NCBI GenBank assembly: GCA_034769895.1 | Contig: CM068373.1 | Span: 439,995,080-440,059,079, forward strand | Source: Magicicada septendecula | Lineage: Eukaryota; Arthropoda; Insecta; Hemiptera; Cicadidae | Direction of reading: 5' to 3' | Length of the DNA stretch: 64,000 bases | In this document: in pieces, positions 1 through 12,486 of the stretch | Layout: each line of letters begins with the position of its first letter | Numbering within the stretch: position 1 is the first letter of the stretch | Position numbers and translations under genes: made by a program | The notes under the pieces: model-generated | What the model saw: the letters and a program-made list of their open reading frames with translations, nothing else | What the model was told of the DNA's origin: nothing | The model's database searches: none

Positions 1-183
1 CGACCTGTTTTACTATCTCTGAACGCAAAAGCTGAATACCTATTCTATGAGATGATTCGTAGAAAAATCTCAGCCGTTCATACTGAGTTTATGACTCGAC
101 AGAATGTCTCGAAATGGTGCCGTGAATTCTCGGAAGGAAGGGCTGAATTTTACGGTTATAAAAGAAACGGTAGACAGTCTTAG
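1..183 (+). pseudogene. mariner transposase relic, N-terminal helix-turn-helix part
   Basis: An open frame runs from the window edge to a TAG at 181-183. Its translation contains the segments EMIRRKISAVHTEF, NVSKWCREFSEGR and KRNGRQS. These match the second helix-turn-helix and the following Arg-Gly-Arg-like linker of mariner transposases, where 'KWCREFKEGR' then 'SGRPS' is usual. The linker is followed at once by a stop, and the downstream sequence to about 490 shows no further mariner homology in any frame I tried. This is a truncated, dead copy; its upstream part lies outside the window. Family known, extent inferred. Confidence 0.7.
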
Positions 184-511
184 ATGTCTCAAAACGTTTT
201 CACAAAACTGGAAAACTATACGGCGTTTGACGGTATGAAAACTGCGTGAATTTATTCCTGTAAGACTGAAAAAAAAATCAATAATTATAGCCCGAAGACG
301 TCTGGTACGGTCAAAACGTTGTCTGGAACATTAAGTATCACTAACGGTTTACGTCTGTAATTTTAATTGTATTTTAATAAATTGACGAGTGAAATCACTA
401 CAACTATTTTATTGTTTTATCTTTTACTATAACTTACAAAATGGATTTTCACCAAGTAAAGGCATCAAGCATTAATTATTCGTCTGTAATTTAATATTTG
501 AACACAAATAC
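184..511. other. unassigned spacer between two mariner relics
   Basis: AT-rich sequence with no supportable gene. It may hold eroded remains of the flanking mariner copies, but I see no recognisable motif. Confidence 0.4.
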
Positions 512-965
512 AAGGTGTGTTAAAAAAAAGACCAAGTTTTGTAATAAAAACTTTACAAATGTAATTACAATTTTATTCATTCTTGTCCCCTTCAGAGTAG
601 TCCTCCTCTCTGCTGGCAATACATCTCTTCCAACGTTTCTTCCATTTTTGGAATGTTTCCCGGAACGCGATTTTGGGAATGACACGCAGCTGTTGTATCG
701 TATTGTTCTCATTGTCATTTATGTGGTTTGAAAACGACGTCTTTCAATTTTGGAATCAAGAAAAGTCTGGTGGAGCCAAGTCTGGAAAGTACAGTGGGTA
801 GGACAGGTGTTTTGCCAGATAATTTCAGATGAGAAGTGATGCATGAGAAGGTGCGTTTTTCGTGGTGCAACATCCGACTCTGGGTTTTCCATAGCTTCGG
901 CCTCTTCCTTCGTACAGCATCCCTCAAACGCCTTAACACCTCCATGTAGACTGCCTGATTACGTT
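512..965 (-). pseudogene. mariner transposase relic, C-terminal catalytic half
   Basis: Read on the minus strand, two overlapping frames give EVLRRLRDAVRRKRPKLW, MLHHE, then PDLAPPDFFLIPKLK and finally KWKKRWKRCIAS with EGDKNE before a TAA at 573-575. That is the order of the last third of a mariner transposase: the helix before the second catalytic Asp, the YSPDLAPxDFF motif holding the third Asp, and the KRWxxCIxxxGxYFEGD tail. The second acidic residue reads HHE instead of the usual HHD, and a one-base shift follows it, so it is inactive. The downstream sequence from 512 (ggtgtgttaaaaaaaagacc) may be the terminal inverted repeat. The upstream half is missing beyond about 965. Confidence 0.75.
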
Positions 966-1002
966 AAACTAATTCATAATGGAGTAAGCCTTTCCAGTCA
1001 CA

Positions 1003-1432
1003 AAATATCGGTATGGAGAACCATACATGACTTCCATGTTCTAAGATTTATATTTAAAATTATTTTTGAAGTTTAAATAGAAACTACTTGGAAAAAAACT
1101 ACCGTGGTCACTAACATATACCACCTCACGTTAGCGCACTCGATTTTCACTAATGATGGCAGTCGATGGCACTGCCGAACGTCTAGTTTCCAGAAAACAT
1201 TGGACCACGGCTGAACAGCCCCGGGAAGAAATTTTAACAACAAACAACTTCTTTGTTGCCAATAATGTAGTACACATATAATAACGCGAATTGTGTGTGT
1301 GTGTGTGTGTGTGTGTGTCCTGCCGGCCTTTTTATTGCGGTAATCACAATAATAAAACTTTGGAAAAGTAAACATTACATAATTGAGATATGCTTGCCTG
1401 CCAGGAACGATATATTTTCGCTCATACGTGAT
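1003..1432 (+). repeat. composite repeat copy 1: head block, foldback-motif block and TG-microsatellite block
   Basis: Three blocks seen elsewhere in the window occur in series. The head (atatcggtatggagaaccat and on) recurs at 1448, 4095, 5630, 8474 and 9746, and inverted near 11020. Next comes a degenerate copy of the CTGATGA-hairpin-GAAAC block near 1150-1190. Then a block with the sequence aataacgcgaat, (TG)n at about 1292-1318 and gagatatgcttgcctgcca, which recurs at 2240-2412. No coding capacity. Confidence 0.7.
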
Positions 1433-1446
1433 TTAAATTAAAATGA

Positions 1447-1765
1447 AATATCGGTATGGAGAACCATACATGACTTCCATATTCTAAGATTTATTTTTAA
1501 AATCATTTTCGAAATGAAATATTACCATAGAAACTACTTCTTTCTACTTACTGCTTCAGCCTTAATCACAGTACTGTGGTCACTAACATATACCACCTCA
1601 CGTTATCGCACTCGATTTTCACTGATGATGGAAGTCAATGGCATTGCCGAAACGTCTGGTTTTGTAGAAAACATTGGACTACGGCCAAATATCCCGGGAA
1701 GGAATTTTAACAAAAACTACTTCTTTGTTGCCGATAACGTTGTACACATATATATAAAAAATATG
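1447..1765 (+). repeat. composite repeat copy 2 with intact CTGATGA-hairpin-GAAAC block
   Basis: Starts with the same head as copy 1 (about 65 bp), then aaactacttctttctact, an imperfect palindrome around cagtactgtgg, CTGATGA at 1622-1628, a hairpin, and GAAAC at 1649-1653, then gaccacggcc-like sequence and aattttaacaa. The same order is seen at 8474-8770 and inverted at 10735-10940. A 98-codon open frame across it is just a chance reading of the repeat. Confidence 0.7.
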
Positions 1766-2239
1766 CATAAAATTAATGGCTTGTATAAGTTAATGATTGA
1801 TCTCCATTAAGTAGTGCCCAAGTTTCCAAAGTTTTAATATTATGATGTCCGTAATTAAAACATCAGAGCAGGTTTAGTGTGTATGAGGGTTCACCGTGGA
1901 CAAAAATTTTCAACATTTCCTATTGAGCGTTGCTTAGAATAACTCTGCGAATCTACAGTGTACGTTTCACAGAACAAACACGCGGAAAAGAAGGAGCGCT
2001 CCGAAGTCACTCATGGACCCTCAGCATCTTGCAGAGGGTTCATTCCCTAAAGACGAAAAGTCTGTCTATGAATCGTTCCTCTGTAAACACGTGCAGTTAC
2101 ACTGCCCAGCGATCCACAGGAAGCAAATCGCTATCCACGCTGGACACTTTTTCGGCTTGCATGCGTTATGTTGGTATGGGTTCGGCACTTTCCATTTAAA
2201 AACCGTGCAAATGTAAGAAAATAAACATGAATGAGGCCA
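1766..2239. other. unassigned stretch between repeat copies
   Basis: Contains a patch of higher GC around 1960-2170 with short overlapping open frames on both strands. None has recognisable motifs, and neither splice signals nor a Kozak context support a gene. I see nothing I can name. Confidence 0.3.
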
Positions 2240-2251
2240 GAAATAACGCGA

Positions 2252-2305
<54 letters not shown>

Positions 2306-2412
2306 CCCTGCCTTTTTATTGCGGTAGTGATAATAATAAAATGGAAACGTAAACAGTACATAACTGAGATATGCTTGCCTGCCACGCACGATATATTTTC
2401 TCTTACACATGA
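2240..2412 (+). repeat. second copy of the TG-microsatellite block
   Basis: aataacgcgaat, then a longer (TG)n run at about 2254-2303, ctttttattgcggta, and gagatatgcttgcctgcca. It is the counterpart of 1283-1432, with the same flanks and a different microsatellite length, so the microsatellite belongs to the repeat and did not arise independently. Confidence 0.7.
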
Positions 2413-3140
2413 CTAGCAGAATACCCGTGCTTCGCTACGGAGTTTCACGTTGTACGTAATGAAAATGTTAGTTTAATTAATAAAGTTTAATTAAAGTAGG
2501 CTTCTTAAAAATAAATAGCTGTTGCCCACAACTTCGTTCGCGTGGTCTTCAATTTAATGCGATAATATATCTAGAACAGAATCTATTCTATTGGGTTGCC
2601 ATAGTAACCAGATCTAATAGTTTTTTAAGACCGCAAAGGACCCCCCAGAGGATCGTATCGAAAAAAACACCTGTCCTATGTTGGTTCTCCCGTTGCGTAA
2701 AATATTTGTGCCAAGTTTGGTTGAAATCGGTCCAATGGTTTAGGTGGAGACGTGGAAGACCCCAAAGGACCCCCCAAAGGATCGTATCGAAAAAACACTT
2801 GTCCTATGTTGGTTCTCCCTTTGCGTAAAATATTTGTGCCAAGTTTGGTTGAAATCGGTCCAGTGGTTTAGGAGGCGATGTGGAAGACCCCAAAGAACCC
2901 CCAAAAGGACCCCCAAAAGGACCCCATCGAAAAGACACCTATCCTGTGTTGGTTCTCCCGTTGCGTAAAATATTTGTGCCAAGTTTGGTTGAAATCGGTA
3001 CAGTGGTTTAGGAGGAGATGTGGAAGAAACCTTCGCGGACGTGCGCACAACAACTCACCGAAGTTTCATCGCAATCGGATGAATGGTATAGGAACGCATA
3101 CGGGACAAACAAAGAAACATTAATTTTTATATATAAGATG
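2409..3140 (+). repeat. interspersed repeat with internal 118-140 bp tandem units
   Basis: Begins with the arthropod-type head gactagcagaatacccgtgc ttcgctacgg and ends with atttttatatataagatg. Between them three to four tandem units, each with ttgcgtaaaatatttgtgcc, aagtttggttgaaatcggt and a run of accccaaaggacccc, start near 2640, 2757 and 2880; the last (about 2941-3030) is followed by gaagtttcatcgcaatcgg. Heads and tails of this kind are common non-autonomous insertions in arthropod genomes; I cannot assign the class. The open frames seen on both strands here are readings of the tandem units and not genes. Confidence 0.65.
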
Positions 3141-3344
3141 TAAACTATACCACTTAGTTGACATAAACCGTGATAGCTAAGCTAATGTACAACATATATG
3201 TATTAATTATACACATAAATGTTCCTCGATAGACACTCTATCTATTGGCGAAAACTTGAATAAAATCCGTTCAGTACTTCCTGAGATTAGCGATTTCAAA
3301 CACAGAGAGAAAACGGACCGACTTTACTTTATACTATGTACAGA
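3141..3344 (+). repeat. tail fragment of a second interspersed repeat
   Basis: Carries aaaatccgttcagtacttcc, tgagattagcgatttcaaac and then ttatactatgtacagat. This is the same design as the preceding element's tail: a 'rate-like' AAATCSGTTCAGTA phrase near the 3' end, then a TATA-rich terminus. No head is visible. Confidence 0.45.
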
Positions 3345-4094
3345 TTTACATTAAAATGAAAAAATTATAATTTTATTGCCTGGCAACAAAATTATTTTAT
3401 TTTTAACAATTACCATTGTTCGAAAAAGTTTAAATGAATTTTCAAGTACTTTACTCTTGTTAAAACGTAAAAGGTTGCAGGTAAACTACCCCTTCCCCTT
3501 AACCGATCTTCACCAAAATCAAAAGACCTTGAGTACTCTACAAATCACGGCTGTATGCAAAAAATTATTTGATTCTGTTTGAATTTGCGGCAGTTATCGT
3601 TTGCCATAGAAAATACGCTTGATAAAAAACGTTGCAGGTAAACTACCCCTTCCCCTCAACCGATCTTCACCAAAAACAATAGATCTTGAGTACTCTACAA
3701 ATCACGGCTGTATGCAAAAATTATTTGATTCTGTTTGAATTTGCGGCTGTTATCGTTTGCCATAGAAAATACCCTTGTTAAAACATAAAACGTTGCAGGT
3801 AAACTACCCCTTTCCCTTAACCGATCTTCACCAAAAACAATAGGTCTTGAGAACTCTGCAATTTAGGGCTGTATGCAAATAATCTTTTGACTCTGTTTGA
3901 ATTTGCGGCTGTTATCGTTTGCCATAGGAAATACCCTTGTTAAAACATAAAACGTTACAGGTAAACTACCCCTTTCCCTTAACCGATCTTCACCAAAAAC
4001 AATAGGTCTTGAGAACTCTACAATTCAGGTTGGTATGCGAAACATTATTTGATTCTGTTTGAATTTGCGGCTGTTATCGTTTGCCAAAAAAAAA
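3345..4094 (+). repeat. tandem array block 1 of the 157-167 bp unit (4 units)
   Basis: Units are marked by the phrase ggtaaactacccc at 3480, 3637, 3798 and 3960. Each unit also contains ccgatcttcaccaaaa, ctgtatgcaaa, ttgattctgtttgaatttgc and atcgtttgcca. Spacing is 157, 161 and 162 bp. The block ends where a new head begins at 4095. Confidence 0.9.
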
Positions 4095-5629
4095 ATATCG
4101 GTATGGAGAACCATACATGACTTCCATATTCTAAGATTTATATTTAAAATCATTTTCAGCCAAACAGCCAGGCTGTATCTTACCTGCCTTTTTATTGCTG
4201 TATTAAATGAAAAATATTATATTACATTAAAATGAAAAAATTATAATTTTATTGCCTGGGAACAAAATTATTTTATTTTTAACAATTACCATTGTTTCAA
4301 AAAGTTAAAATAAATTTTCAAGTACTTTACTCTTGTTAAAACGTAAAAGGTTGCAGGTAAACTACCCCTTCCCCTTAACCGATCTTCACCAAAATCGAAA
4401 GTCATTGAGACCTCTACAATTCAGGGATGTATGCAAAAAATTATTTGATTCTGTTTGAATTTGCGGCTGTTATCGTTTGCCATAGAAAATACGCTTGATA
4501 AAAAAACGATGCAGGTAAACTACCCCTTCCCCTTAACCGATCTTCACCAAAAACAATAGGTCTTGAGTACTCTACAAATCAGGGCTGTATGCAAAACATT
4601 ATTTGATTCTGTTTGAATTTGCGGCTGTTATCGTTTGCCATAGGAAATACCCTTGTTAAAACATAAAACGTTACAGGTAAACTACCCCTTTCCCTTACCC
4701 GATCTTCACCAAAAACAATAGGTCTTGAGAACTCTACAATTTAGGGCTGTATGCAAATAAATCTTTGGATTCTGTTTGAATTTGCGGCTGTTATCGTTTG
4801 CCATAGGAAATACCCTTGTTAAAACATAAAACGTTACAGGTAAACTACCCCTTTCCCTTAACCGATCTTCACCAAAAACAATAGGTCTTGAGTACTCTAC
4901 AAATCAGGGCTGTATGCAAAACATTATTTGATTCTGTTTGAATTTGCGGCTGTTATCGTTTGCCATAGAAAATACCCTTGTTAAAAAAACGTTGCTGGTA
5001 AACTACCCCTTTCCCTCAACCGAACTTCACCAAAAACAATAGGTCTTGAGAACTCTACAATTTAGGGCTGTATGCAAATAAGCTTTTGATTCTGTTTGAA
5101 TTTGCGGCTGTTATCGTTTGCCATAGGAAATACCCTTGTTAAAACATAAAACGTTACAGGTAAACTACCCCTTTCCCTTAACCGATCTTCACCAAAATCA
5201 ACAGATCTTGAGTACTCTACAAATCAGGGCGGTATGCGAAACATTATTTGATTCTGTTTGAATTTGCGGCTGTTATCGTTTGCCAAACAAACAAAATTAC
5301 CCTTGCTAAAAAAAAACCGTTGCAGGTAAACTACCCCTTTCCCCCAACCGATCTTCACCAAAAACAATAGGTCGCGAGTACTCTGCAAATCAGGGCTGCA
5401 TGCAAAAAATTATTTGATTCTGTTTGAATTTGCGGCAGTTATCGTTTGCCATAGAAAAAAAATCTACAGATAGACACACAGACAGACAGACAGACAGACA
5501 CACAGACACTTTTCGGAAAACGACTTTTTTTCATGTTTTGAGTGTAGTACAATCAGAATCTGCAATAATCTCGAACATGATTTTTTTTGCCATCACCATA
5601 CTTCCATTCCTTAAGGAATATGGAAGTAA
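4095..5629 (+). repeat. composite element with head, seven array units, (ACAG)n and hairpin tail
   Basis: Head atatcggtatggagaaccat at 4095. Units at 4356, 4514, 4676, 4839, 4997, 5159 and 5325 (spacing 158, 162, 163, 158, 162, 166). An acag/acac microsatellite lies at about 5466-5508. Then cttttcggaaaacgactttt and the tail, which contains the near-perfect palindrome acttccattccttaaggaat atggaagt at about 5599-5626. The next head starts immediately at 5630. A 160-bp unit with a fixed tail and head suggests a non-autonomous mobile element that amplified internally. Confidence 0.85.
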
Positions 5630-7332
5630 ATATCGGTATGGAGAACCATACATGACTTCCATATTCTAAGATTTATATTTAAAATCATTTTCAGCCAAAC
5701 AGCCAGGCTGTGTCTTACCTGCCTTTTTATTGCTGTATTAAATGAAAAATATTATATTACATTAAAATGAAAAAATTATAATTTTATTGCCTGGCAACAT
5801 TATTATTTTATTTTTAACAATTACCATTGTTTCAAAAAGTTTAAATAAATTTTCAAGTACTTTACTCTTGTTAAAACGTAAAAGGTTGCAGGTAAACTAC
5901 CCCTTCCCCTTAACCGATCTTCACCAAAATCGAAAGGCATTGAGACCTGTACAATTCAGGGAAGTATGCTAAAAATTATTTGATTCTGTTTGAATTTGGG
6001 GCTGTTATCGTTTGCCATAGAAAATACGCTTGATAAACAAACGTTGCAGGTAAACTACCCCTTCCCCTTAACCGATCTTCACCAAAAACAATAGGTCTTG
6101 AGTACTCTACAAATCAGGGCTGTATGCAAAACATTATTTGATTCTGTTTGAAATTGCGGCTGTTATCGTTTGCCATAGAAAATACCCTTGTTAAAAAAAC
6201 GTTGCAGGTAAACTACCCCTTTCCCTCAACCGATCTTCACCAAAAACAATAGGTCTTGAGAAATCTACAATTCAGGGCTGTATGCGAAACATTATTTGAT
6301 TCTGTTTGAATTTGCGGCTGTTATCGTTTGCCAAAAAAAAAAAATTTCCCTTGATAAAAAAAACCGTTGCAGGTAAACTACCCCTTCCCCTCAACCGATC
6401 TTCACCAAAAACAATAGGTCGCGAGTACTCTACAAATCAGGGCTGTATGCAAACAATTATTTGATTCTGTTTGAATTTGCGGCAGTTGTCGTTTGCCATA
6501 GAAAATACGCATGATAAAAAACGTTGCTGGTAAACTACCCCTTCCCCTCAACCGATCTTCACCAAAAACAATAGGTCTTGAGAACTCTACAAATCAGGGC
6601 TGTATGCAGAAAATTATTTGATTCTGTTTGAATTTGCGGCTGTTATCGTTTGCCATAGAAAATACCCTTGTTAAAAAAACGTTGTAGGTAAACTACCCCT
6701 TTCCCTTAACCGATCTTCACCAAAAACAAAAGGTCTTGAGAACTCTACAATTTAGGGCTGTATGCAAATAATCTTTTCATTCTGTTTGAATTTGCGGCTG
6801 TTATCGTTTGCCATAGGAAATACCCTTGTTAAAACATAAAACGTTACAGGTAAACTACCCCTTTCCCTTAACCGATCTTCACCAAAAACAATAGGTCTTG
6901 AGAACTCTACAATTCAGGGCTGTATGCGAAACATTATTTGATTCTGTTTGAATTTGCGGCTGTTATCGTTTGCCAAACAAACAAAATTACCCTTGCTAAA
7001 AAAAAAACCGTTGCAGGTAAACTACCCCTTTCCCTCAACCGATCTTCACCAAAAACAATAGGTCGCGAGAACTCTGCAAAACCGGGCTGTATGCAAAAAA
7101 TTATTTGATTCTGTTTGAATTTGCGGCAGTTATCGTTTGCCATAGAAAAAAAATCTACAGACAGACAGACAGACAGACAGACACACAGACAGACAGACAG
7201 ACACACAGACACTTTTCGGAAAACGACTTTTTTTCATGTTTTGAGTGTAGTAGAATCAGAATCTGCAATAATCTCGAACACGATTTTTTTTGCCGTCACC
7301 ATACTTCCATTCCTTAAGGAATATGGAAGTAA
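5630..7332 (+). repeat. composite element, second tandem copy with eight array units
   Basis: Same organisation as the preceding copy. Units at 5891, 6049, 6207, 6372, 6529, 6687, 6849 and 7016 (spacing 158, 158, 165, 157, 158, 162, 167). The (ACAG)n run is at about 7158-7209 and the hairpin tail at about 7300-7332. The last three units repeat the 158-162-166/167 pattern of the preceding copy, so the two blocks probably arose by duplication of a multi-unit segment. Confidence 0.85.
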
Positions 7333-7835
7333 AAATTGCCCTTGATAAAAAAAACCGTTGCAGGTAAACTACCCCTTTCCCTCAACCGATCTTCACCAAA
7401 AACAATAGGTCTTGAGAACTCTACAATTCAGAGCTGTATGCGAAACATTATTTGATTCTGTTTGAATTTGCGGCTATCGTTTGCCAAAAAAAAAAAATTT
7501 CCCTTGATAAAAAAAACCGTTGCAGGTAAACTACCCCTTTCCCTCAACCGATCTTCACCAAAAACAATAGGTCGCGAGTACTCTACAAATCAGGGCTGTA
7601 TGCAAAAAATTATTTGATTCTGTTTGAATTTGCGGCAGTTATCATTTGCCATAGAAAAAAAATCTACAGAAGACAGATAGACACACAGATAGACAGATAG
7701 ACACACAGACACTTTTCGGAAAACGACTTTTTTTCATGTTTTGAGTGTAGTACAATCAGAATCTGCAATAATCTCGAACACGATTTTTTTTGCCATCACC
7801 ATACTTCCATTTCCGTAAGGAATATGGAAGTAAAA
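7333..7835 (+). repeat. composite element, headless copy with two units and tail
   Basis: Directly after the previous tail come units at 7363 and 7525, a short agac/acac microsatellite at about 7669-7709, and the hairpin tail ending near 7833. The head is absent, so it begins inside the array. Confidence 0.8.
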
Positions 7836-8473
<638 letters not shown>

Positions 8474-9745
8474 ATATCGGTATGGAGAACCATACATGAC
8501 TTCCATGTTCTAAGATTTATATTTAAAATCATTTACGAAATGAAATATTTCCATAGAAACTACTTCTTTCTACAGCCTTAACCACAGTACTGTGGTCACT
8601 AACGTATACCACCTCACGTTATCTCACACAATTTTCACTGATGATGGAAGTCGATGGTACTCCCGAAACGTCTGGTTTAGCAGGAAACATTGGTCCACGG
8701 CCAAACAGGACGGGAAGGAATTTTAACAACAAACTACTTCTTTGTTGCCGATAACGTAGTACATATATAAAAAATTACCCCGTCCCCCTTCAACTATAAT
8801 TTTCATTTATAGAAAATTACCCGCACCCCGTTCAACTAGCCTCTTCATTTATAGATATTTCATCTACGTTTCTACAGTGGATTATTAAGATCTTCTTATC
8901 AGGATACATTATTTATCAAAATTAAGTACTTTACTCTTGTTACAACAAAAAATGTTTCCGGTATACTACCCTTTCCCCGTAACCGATCTTCACCAAAATC
9001 AATAGGCCTTGAGTCCTCTACACCTCAGGCACATATGTAAAAAATTATTTGATTCTGTTTGAATTTACGGCAGTTATCGTTCGTCATAAAAAAAATTACC
9101 GTTGTTAAAACATAAAATGTTGCAGGTAAACTACCCTTGTCCCTTAACAGATCTTCACCAAAATCAACAGACCTTGATTACTTAAAAACTGCAGGAATGT
9201 ATGCAAAAAATTATTTGATTCTCTTTGAATATGCGGCAGTTATCATTCGTCATAAAAAAAATTACCCTTTTAAAACATAAAACGTTGCAGGTAAACTACC
9301 CCTTTACCTTAACCGATCTTCACCAAAACCAATAGGTCTTGAGAATGCTACAATTTAGAGCTGTATGCGAAACATTATTTGATTCTGTTTGAATTTGCGG
9401 CTGTTATCGTTTGCCATAGAAAAAAATTACCCTTGTTAAAACAGAAAACGTTGCAGGTAAACTACCCCTTTCCCTTAACCGATCTTCACCAAAAACAACA
9501 GGTCTTGAGTACTCTACAATTCACGACTGTATACAAAAAAATTATTTGATTCTGTTTGAATTTGGGGCTCTTATCGTTTCCCATAGAAAAAAAACTACAC
9601 ACACACACACACACACACACACATTTCGAAAAATGACTTTTTTGCATGTTTTGAGGGTAGTACAATCAGAATCTGTAATTATCTCGAACACGATTTTTTT
9701 TACCATCACCATACTTCCATTTCCTTATGGAACATGGAAGTAAAA
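8474..9745 (+). repeat. most complete composite element: head, motif block, leader, array, (AC)n, tail
   Basis: In order: head at 8474; palindrome around cagtactgtgg; CTGATGA at 8638-8644, a hairpin and GAAAC at 8665-8669; gtccacggccaaacaggac; a leader with paired ttcaactaccc-like phrases; gttcctacagtggatt-like sequence; units at about 8960, 9125, 9290 and 9456; (AC)n at 9597-9623; tail palindrome and end near 9740. This copy shows that the head and hairpin-motif block and the 160-bp array belong to one element of about 1.3 kb. No protein-coding frame. Confidence 0.8.
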
Positions 9746-10071
9746 ATCGGTATGGAGAACCATACATGACTTCCATGTCCTAAAATTTATATTTAAACTC
9801 ATTTAAATATTAATTAAATAAGTGGATGCTTGAGTTCTGAAGAAATTACGTATCAGCTAAAATGGTACCACCATGTCAGATGGATTAAGACTATCCTCAA
9901 CCTTCGTGAGGAAGGACTGTATTTTTGGATAAAATGTCTGTAGGTCGAACGAAGAGGTAGCTAAAGGTAGCTGCGATCTGATTCCTGTAATGAAATTGGA
10001 CTCTCGCTGCGAGGGGCCGAGGGATGTCTATAGTGTTATCAAAGTCTTTCCTGACAATACTATACTAGTCA
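9746..10071 (+). repeat. solitary head plus unassigned sequence
   Basis: A head copy (9746-9805) abuts the preceding tail, but the rest (about 9806-10071) does not match the element. It contains agctaaaatggtaccacc and a GC-richer patch with gtcgaacgaagaggtagct. I see no gene in it. Confidence 0.5.
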
Positions 10072-11030
10072 TTTTTACTTCCATGTTCCATAAGGAAATT
10101 GAAGTATGGTGATGGCGAAAAAAATCGTCTTCAAGATAAGGGCTTATTCTGATTGTACTACCCTCAAAACATGAATAAAAGTCATTTTTCTAAAAGTGTC
10201 TGTATGCCTGTGTCTATCTGTGTGTGTGTACAATTTTTTCTATGGCAAACGATAAGAGCCCCAAATTCAAACAGAATCAAATAATTTTTTGCATATATAT
10301 CTGAGCTTTAGAGGACTCAAGGTCTGTTGATTTTGGTGAAGATCAGTTAAGGAAACGGGGTAGTTTACCTGCAACGTTTTATGTTTTAACAAGGGTATTT
10401 TTTTCTATGACGAACGGTAACTGCCGCACATTCAAACAGAATCAAATAATTTTTTGCATACTTCCCTGAATTGTAGAGTACTCAAGGCATATTGATTTTA
10501 GTGAATATCGGTTAAGGGAAAGGGGTAGTTTATCTGCAACGGTTTACATTTTAACAAGAGTAAAGTGCTTAATTTTGATAAATAAAGCATCCTTAAAAGA
10601 AGGTCATAATAATCCACTGTAGAAACGTAGATGAAATATCTATTGATGAAGAGGTTAGTTGAAGGGGGAGGGGTAATTTTCTGTAAATGAAAATGATAGT
10701 TGAAGCGGGAGGGGATAATTTTTTATATGTGTATTACGTTATCGGCAGCAAAGAAGTAGTTTGTTGTTAAAATTCCTTCCCAGGCTGTTTGGCTGTGGTC
10801 CAATGTTTTTTGCAAAACCAGACGTTTCGGCAGTGCCATCGACTGCCATCATCAGTGAAAATCGAGTGCGCTAACGTGAGGTGGTGTACGTTAGTGACCA
10901 CAGTACTGTGGTTAAGGCTGAAGCAAGAAGTAGATCCTATGGAAATATTTTATTTCGAAAATGATTTTAAATATAAATCTTAGAACATGTAAGTCGTGTA
11001 CGGTTCTTCATACCGACATTTGTCTACTTG
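10072..11030 (-). repeat. inverted full composite element
   Basis: Reverse-complement copy. From left: hairpin tail (cttccatgttccataagg), tgtg-rich microsatellite near 10201-10230, two array units, the leader, then gtttcggcagtgccat with GTTTC at 10824-10828 and TCATCAG at 10849-10855 (motif on the minus strand), and the head ending near 11025. It forms a large inverted pair with the copies to the left. Confidence 0.8.
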
Positions 11031-11760
11031 GCTTTAATGTAAATGACCCACTTCCAATGCATAGTCTTAAAAAAAAACTGTTTGAATTTACTACTGAAAG
11101 CCATTAACTACACAACCAGTAGTAAATACGCACATGAAAATCACAGAACTTCATTTGTTCCAGGCGATGGTGAACTGGCAACGCGCGCCAATTTCCACGA
11201 CGCTAATTGGACGAGTCCAAGCCGAACCTCCCGCGCTTACGTCACGCAAAATCCCATTCCAATTTAAAATAAACTATAGTTTTACAATTCAGGAGCAGTT
11301 TGCGTTAATATTCAGTTTATGAACGACGGCCTATGGCCGCTTACAGCGAACATTTCTGCCAACCAAGTCTGAACGAGCCAATCCAAGACGGTTCCCCGTA
11401 GACCGTGTTACTAAATGCCCACCTGTCACTCGGCTGAATTTGGTGGAAAGCCCTGTCACTGTCGTCAAAGTATCAGCCTCGACAGGGACCTCTTTTTCTG
11501 CAAAATGGGAGAGGCTTGAGATGGAGTGAATGACATGGTCCCCACCTCAATGAAGAACCCATTGATTAGTATTTAAATTTTGAAAAGAATTTAATTTTGC
11601 TATCTCTTCTGATTGCCAAATGTTGATATTGTATAGCCAAAATGAATTAAATTAAATAACAAACATTATAATAAGCTTGATGGTGGGTATCAAGCTCATT
11701 ATAATTGGTAAACATTAAAACACATTAAATCAATATTATTAGTAAAGTATTTAGAATATT
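11031..11760. other. unassigned region with a GC-richer, promoter-like patch
   Basis: Mostly unique-looking sequence. The patch 11165-11255 is GC-rich for this window and holds an inverted CCAAT box (attgg near 11213) and a cAMP-response-like site ttacgtcac near 11238. No convincing open frame follows on either strand. Could be a host promoter or CpG-rich fragment; speculative. Confidence 0.25.
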
Positions 11761-11764
11761 AACT

Positions 11765-11900
11765 TAACTTAGATCCAGAGAACCATACTCCAATGAGAAG
11801 TTTCTCTGCTTAATACTGATATCACTTCAAACTTATCTTAGAAGCAGAAAACCATACTCCAACGAGAAGTTTCTCTGCTTAATACTTATATCTCTTCCAG
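11765..11900. repeat. two-copy direct repeat, 69-bp period
   Basis: The phrase aaccatactccaa followed by gagaagtttctctgcttaat occurs at 11781 and again 69 bp later at 11850, with flanking tcttaga similarity. Confidence 0.7.
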
Positions 11901-12294
11901 ACAATTATGATTTCCAGTCGCAAAGAATAGTATAGAAATCTATGCCGTAAGAGTTACTTTTGTTAAATAAATTTGACTCAGATAAAGGAAATGATAACGA
12001 GGCAAAAACATCGTCGACGAATTTATATGGCATCTTGCTTTTAAAGACAAGCGACATGTGCATGAATACAAAACCCAGCTAATTGACTACAAGGCCGTTC
12101 AGTGGCTGAGGACATGTATAACTTTAAGGGCAGACGGAGGTAAAGAGCTAACATAATATTAACATTCTTCTTTTTTATGAAAAAAGACAAATAATTACAA
12201 AATTTTGTTAACAGCAACGGGATATCAACCATCCAGCAACTTACAACTATAGAAGTAAGAATTGGATTCAGCCTACCTCAGACAAATGTGCGTT

Positions 12295-12352
12295 GAAATA
12301 TTCTTCTTTCTTCTTTCCCCTTTCTTCTTTCTTCTTTCTTCTTAAACAAACC
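12295..12352. repeat. pyrimidine (CTTT/CTT) microsatellite
   Basis: Runs of tcttctttc on the plus strand, followed at 12352-12385 by a purine/pyrimidine-poor aaaccaaacc run. Minus-strand open frames through here are low-complexity artefacts. Confidence 0.8.
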
Positions 12353-12486
12353 AAACCAATCAAACAAACCAAACCAAACCAAATCCAAGTCGTTCTTTTT
12401 GTCCACAATAAATAAACTGTGTTTTTCGAAAAGTTCGGATTCGACAACGGTGAGTGAAAAAAGCAAAGAAAAAGAAAAAAATTCAT

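Noticed and set aside
2740-3123. Open frames on both strands of 60-100 codons, Pro/Lys-rich
   Set aside because: They read through the tandem units of an interspersed repeat and are the same phrase repeated; no start context or domain.
5424-5669. Reading frame with Thr-Asp-Arg repeats
   Set aside because: Translation of the (ACAG)n microsatellite inside the repeat array.
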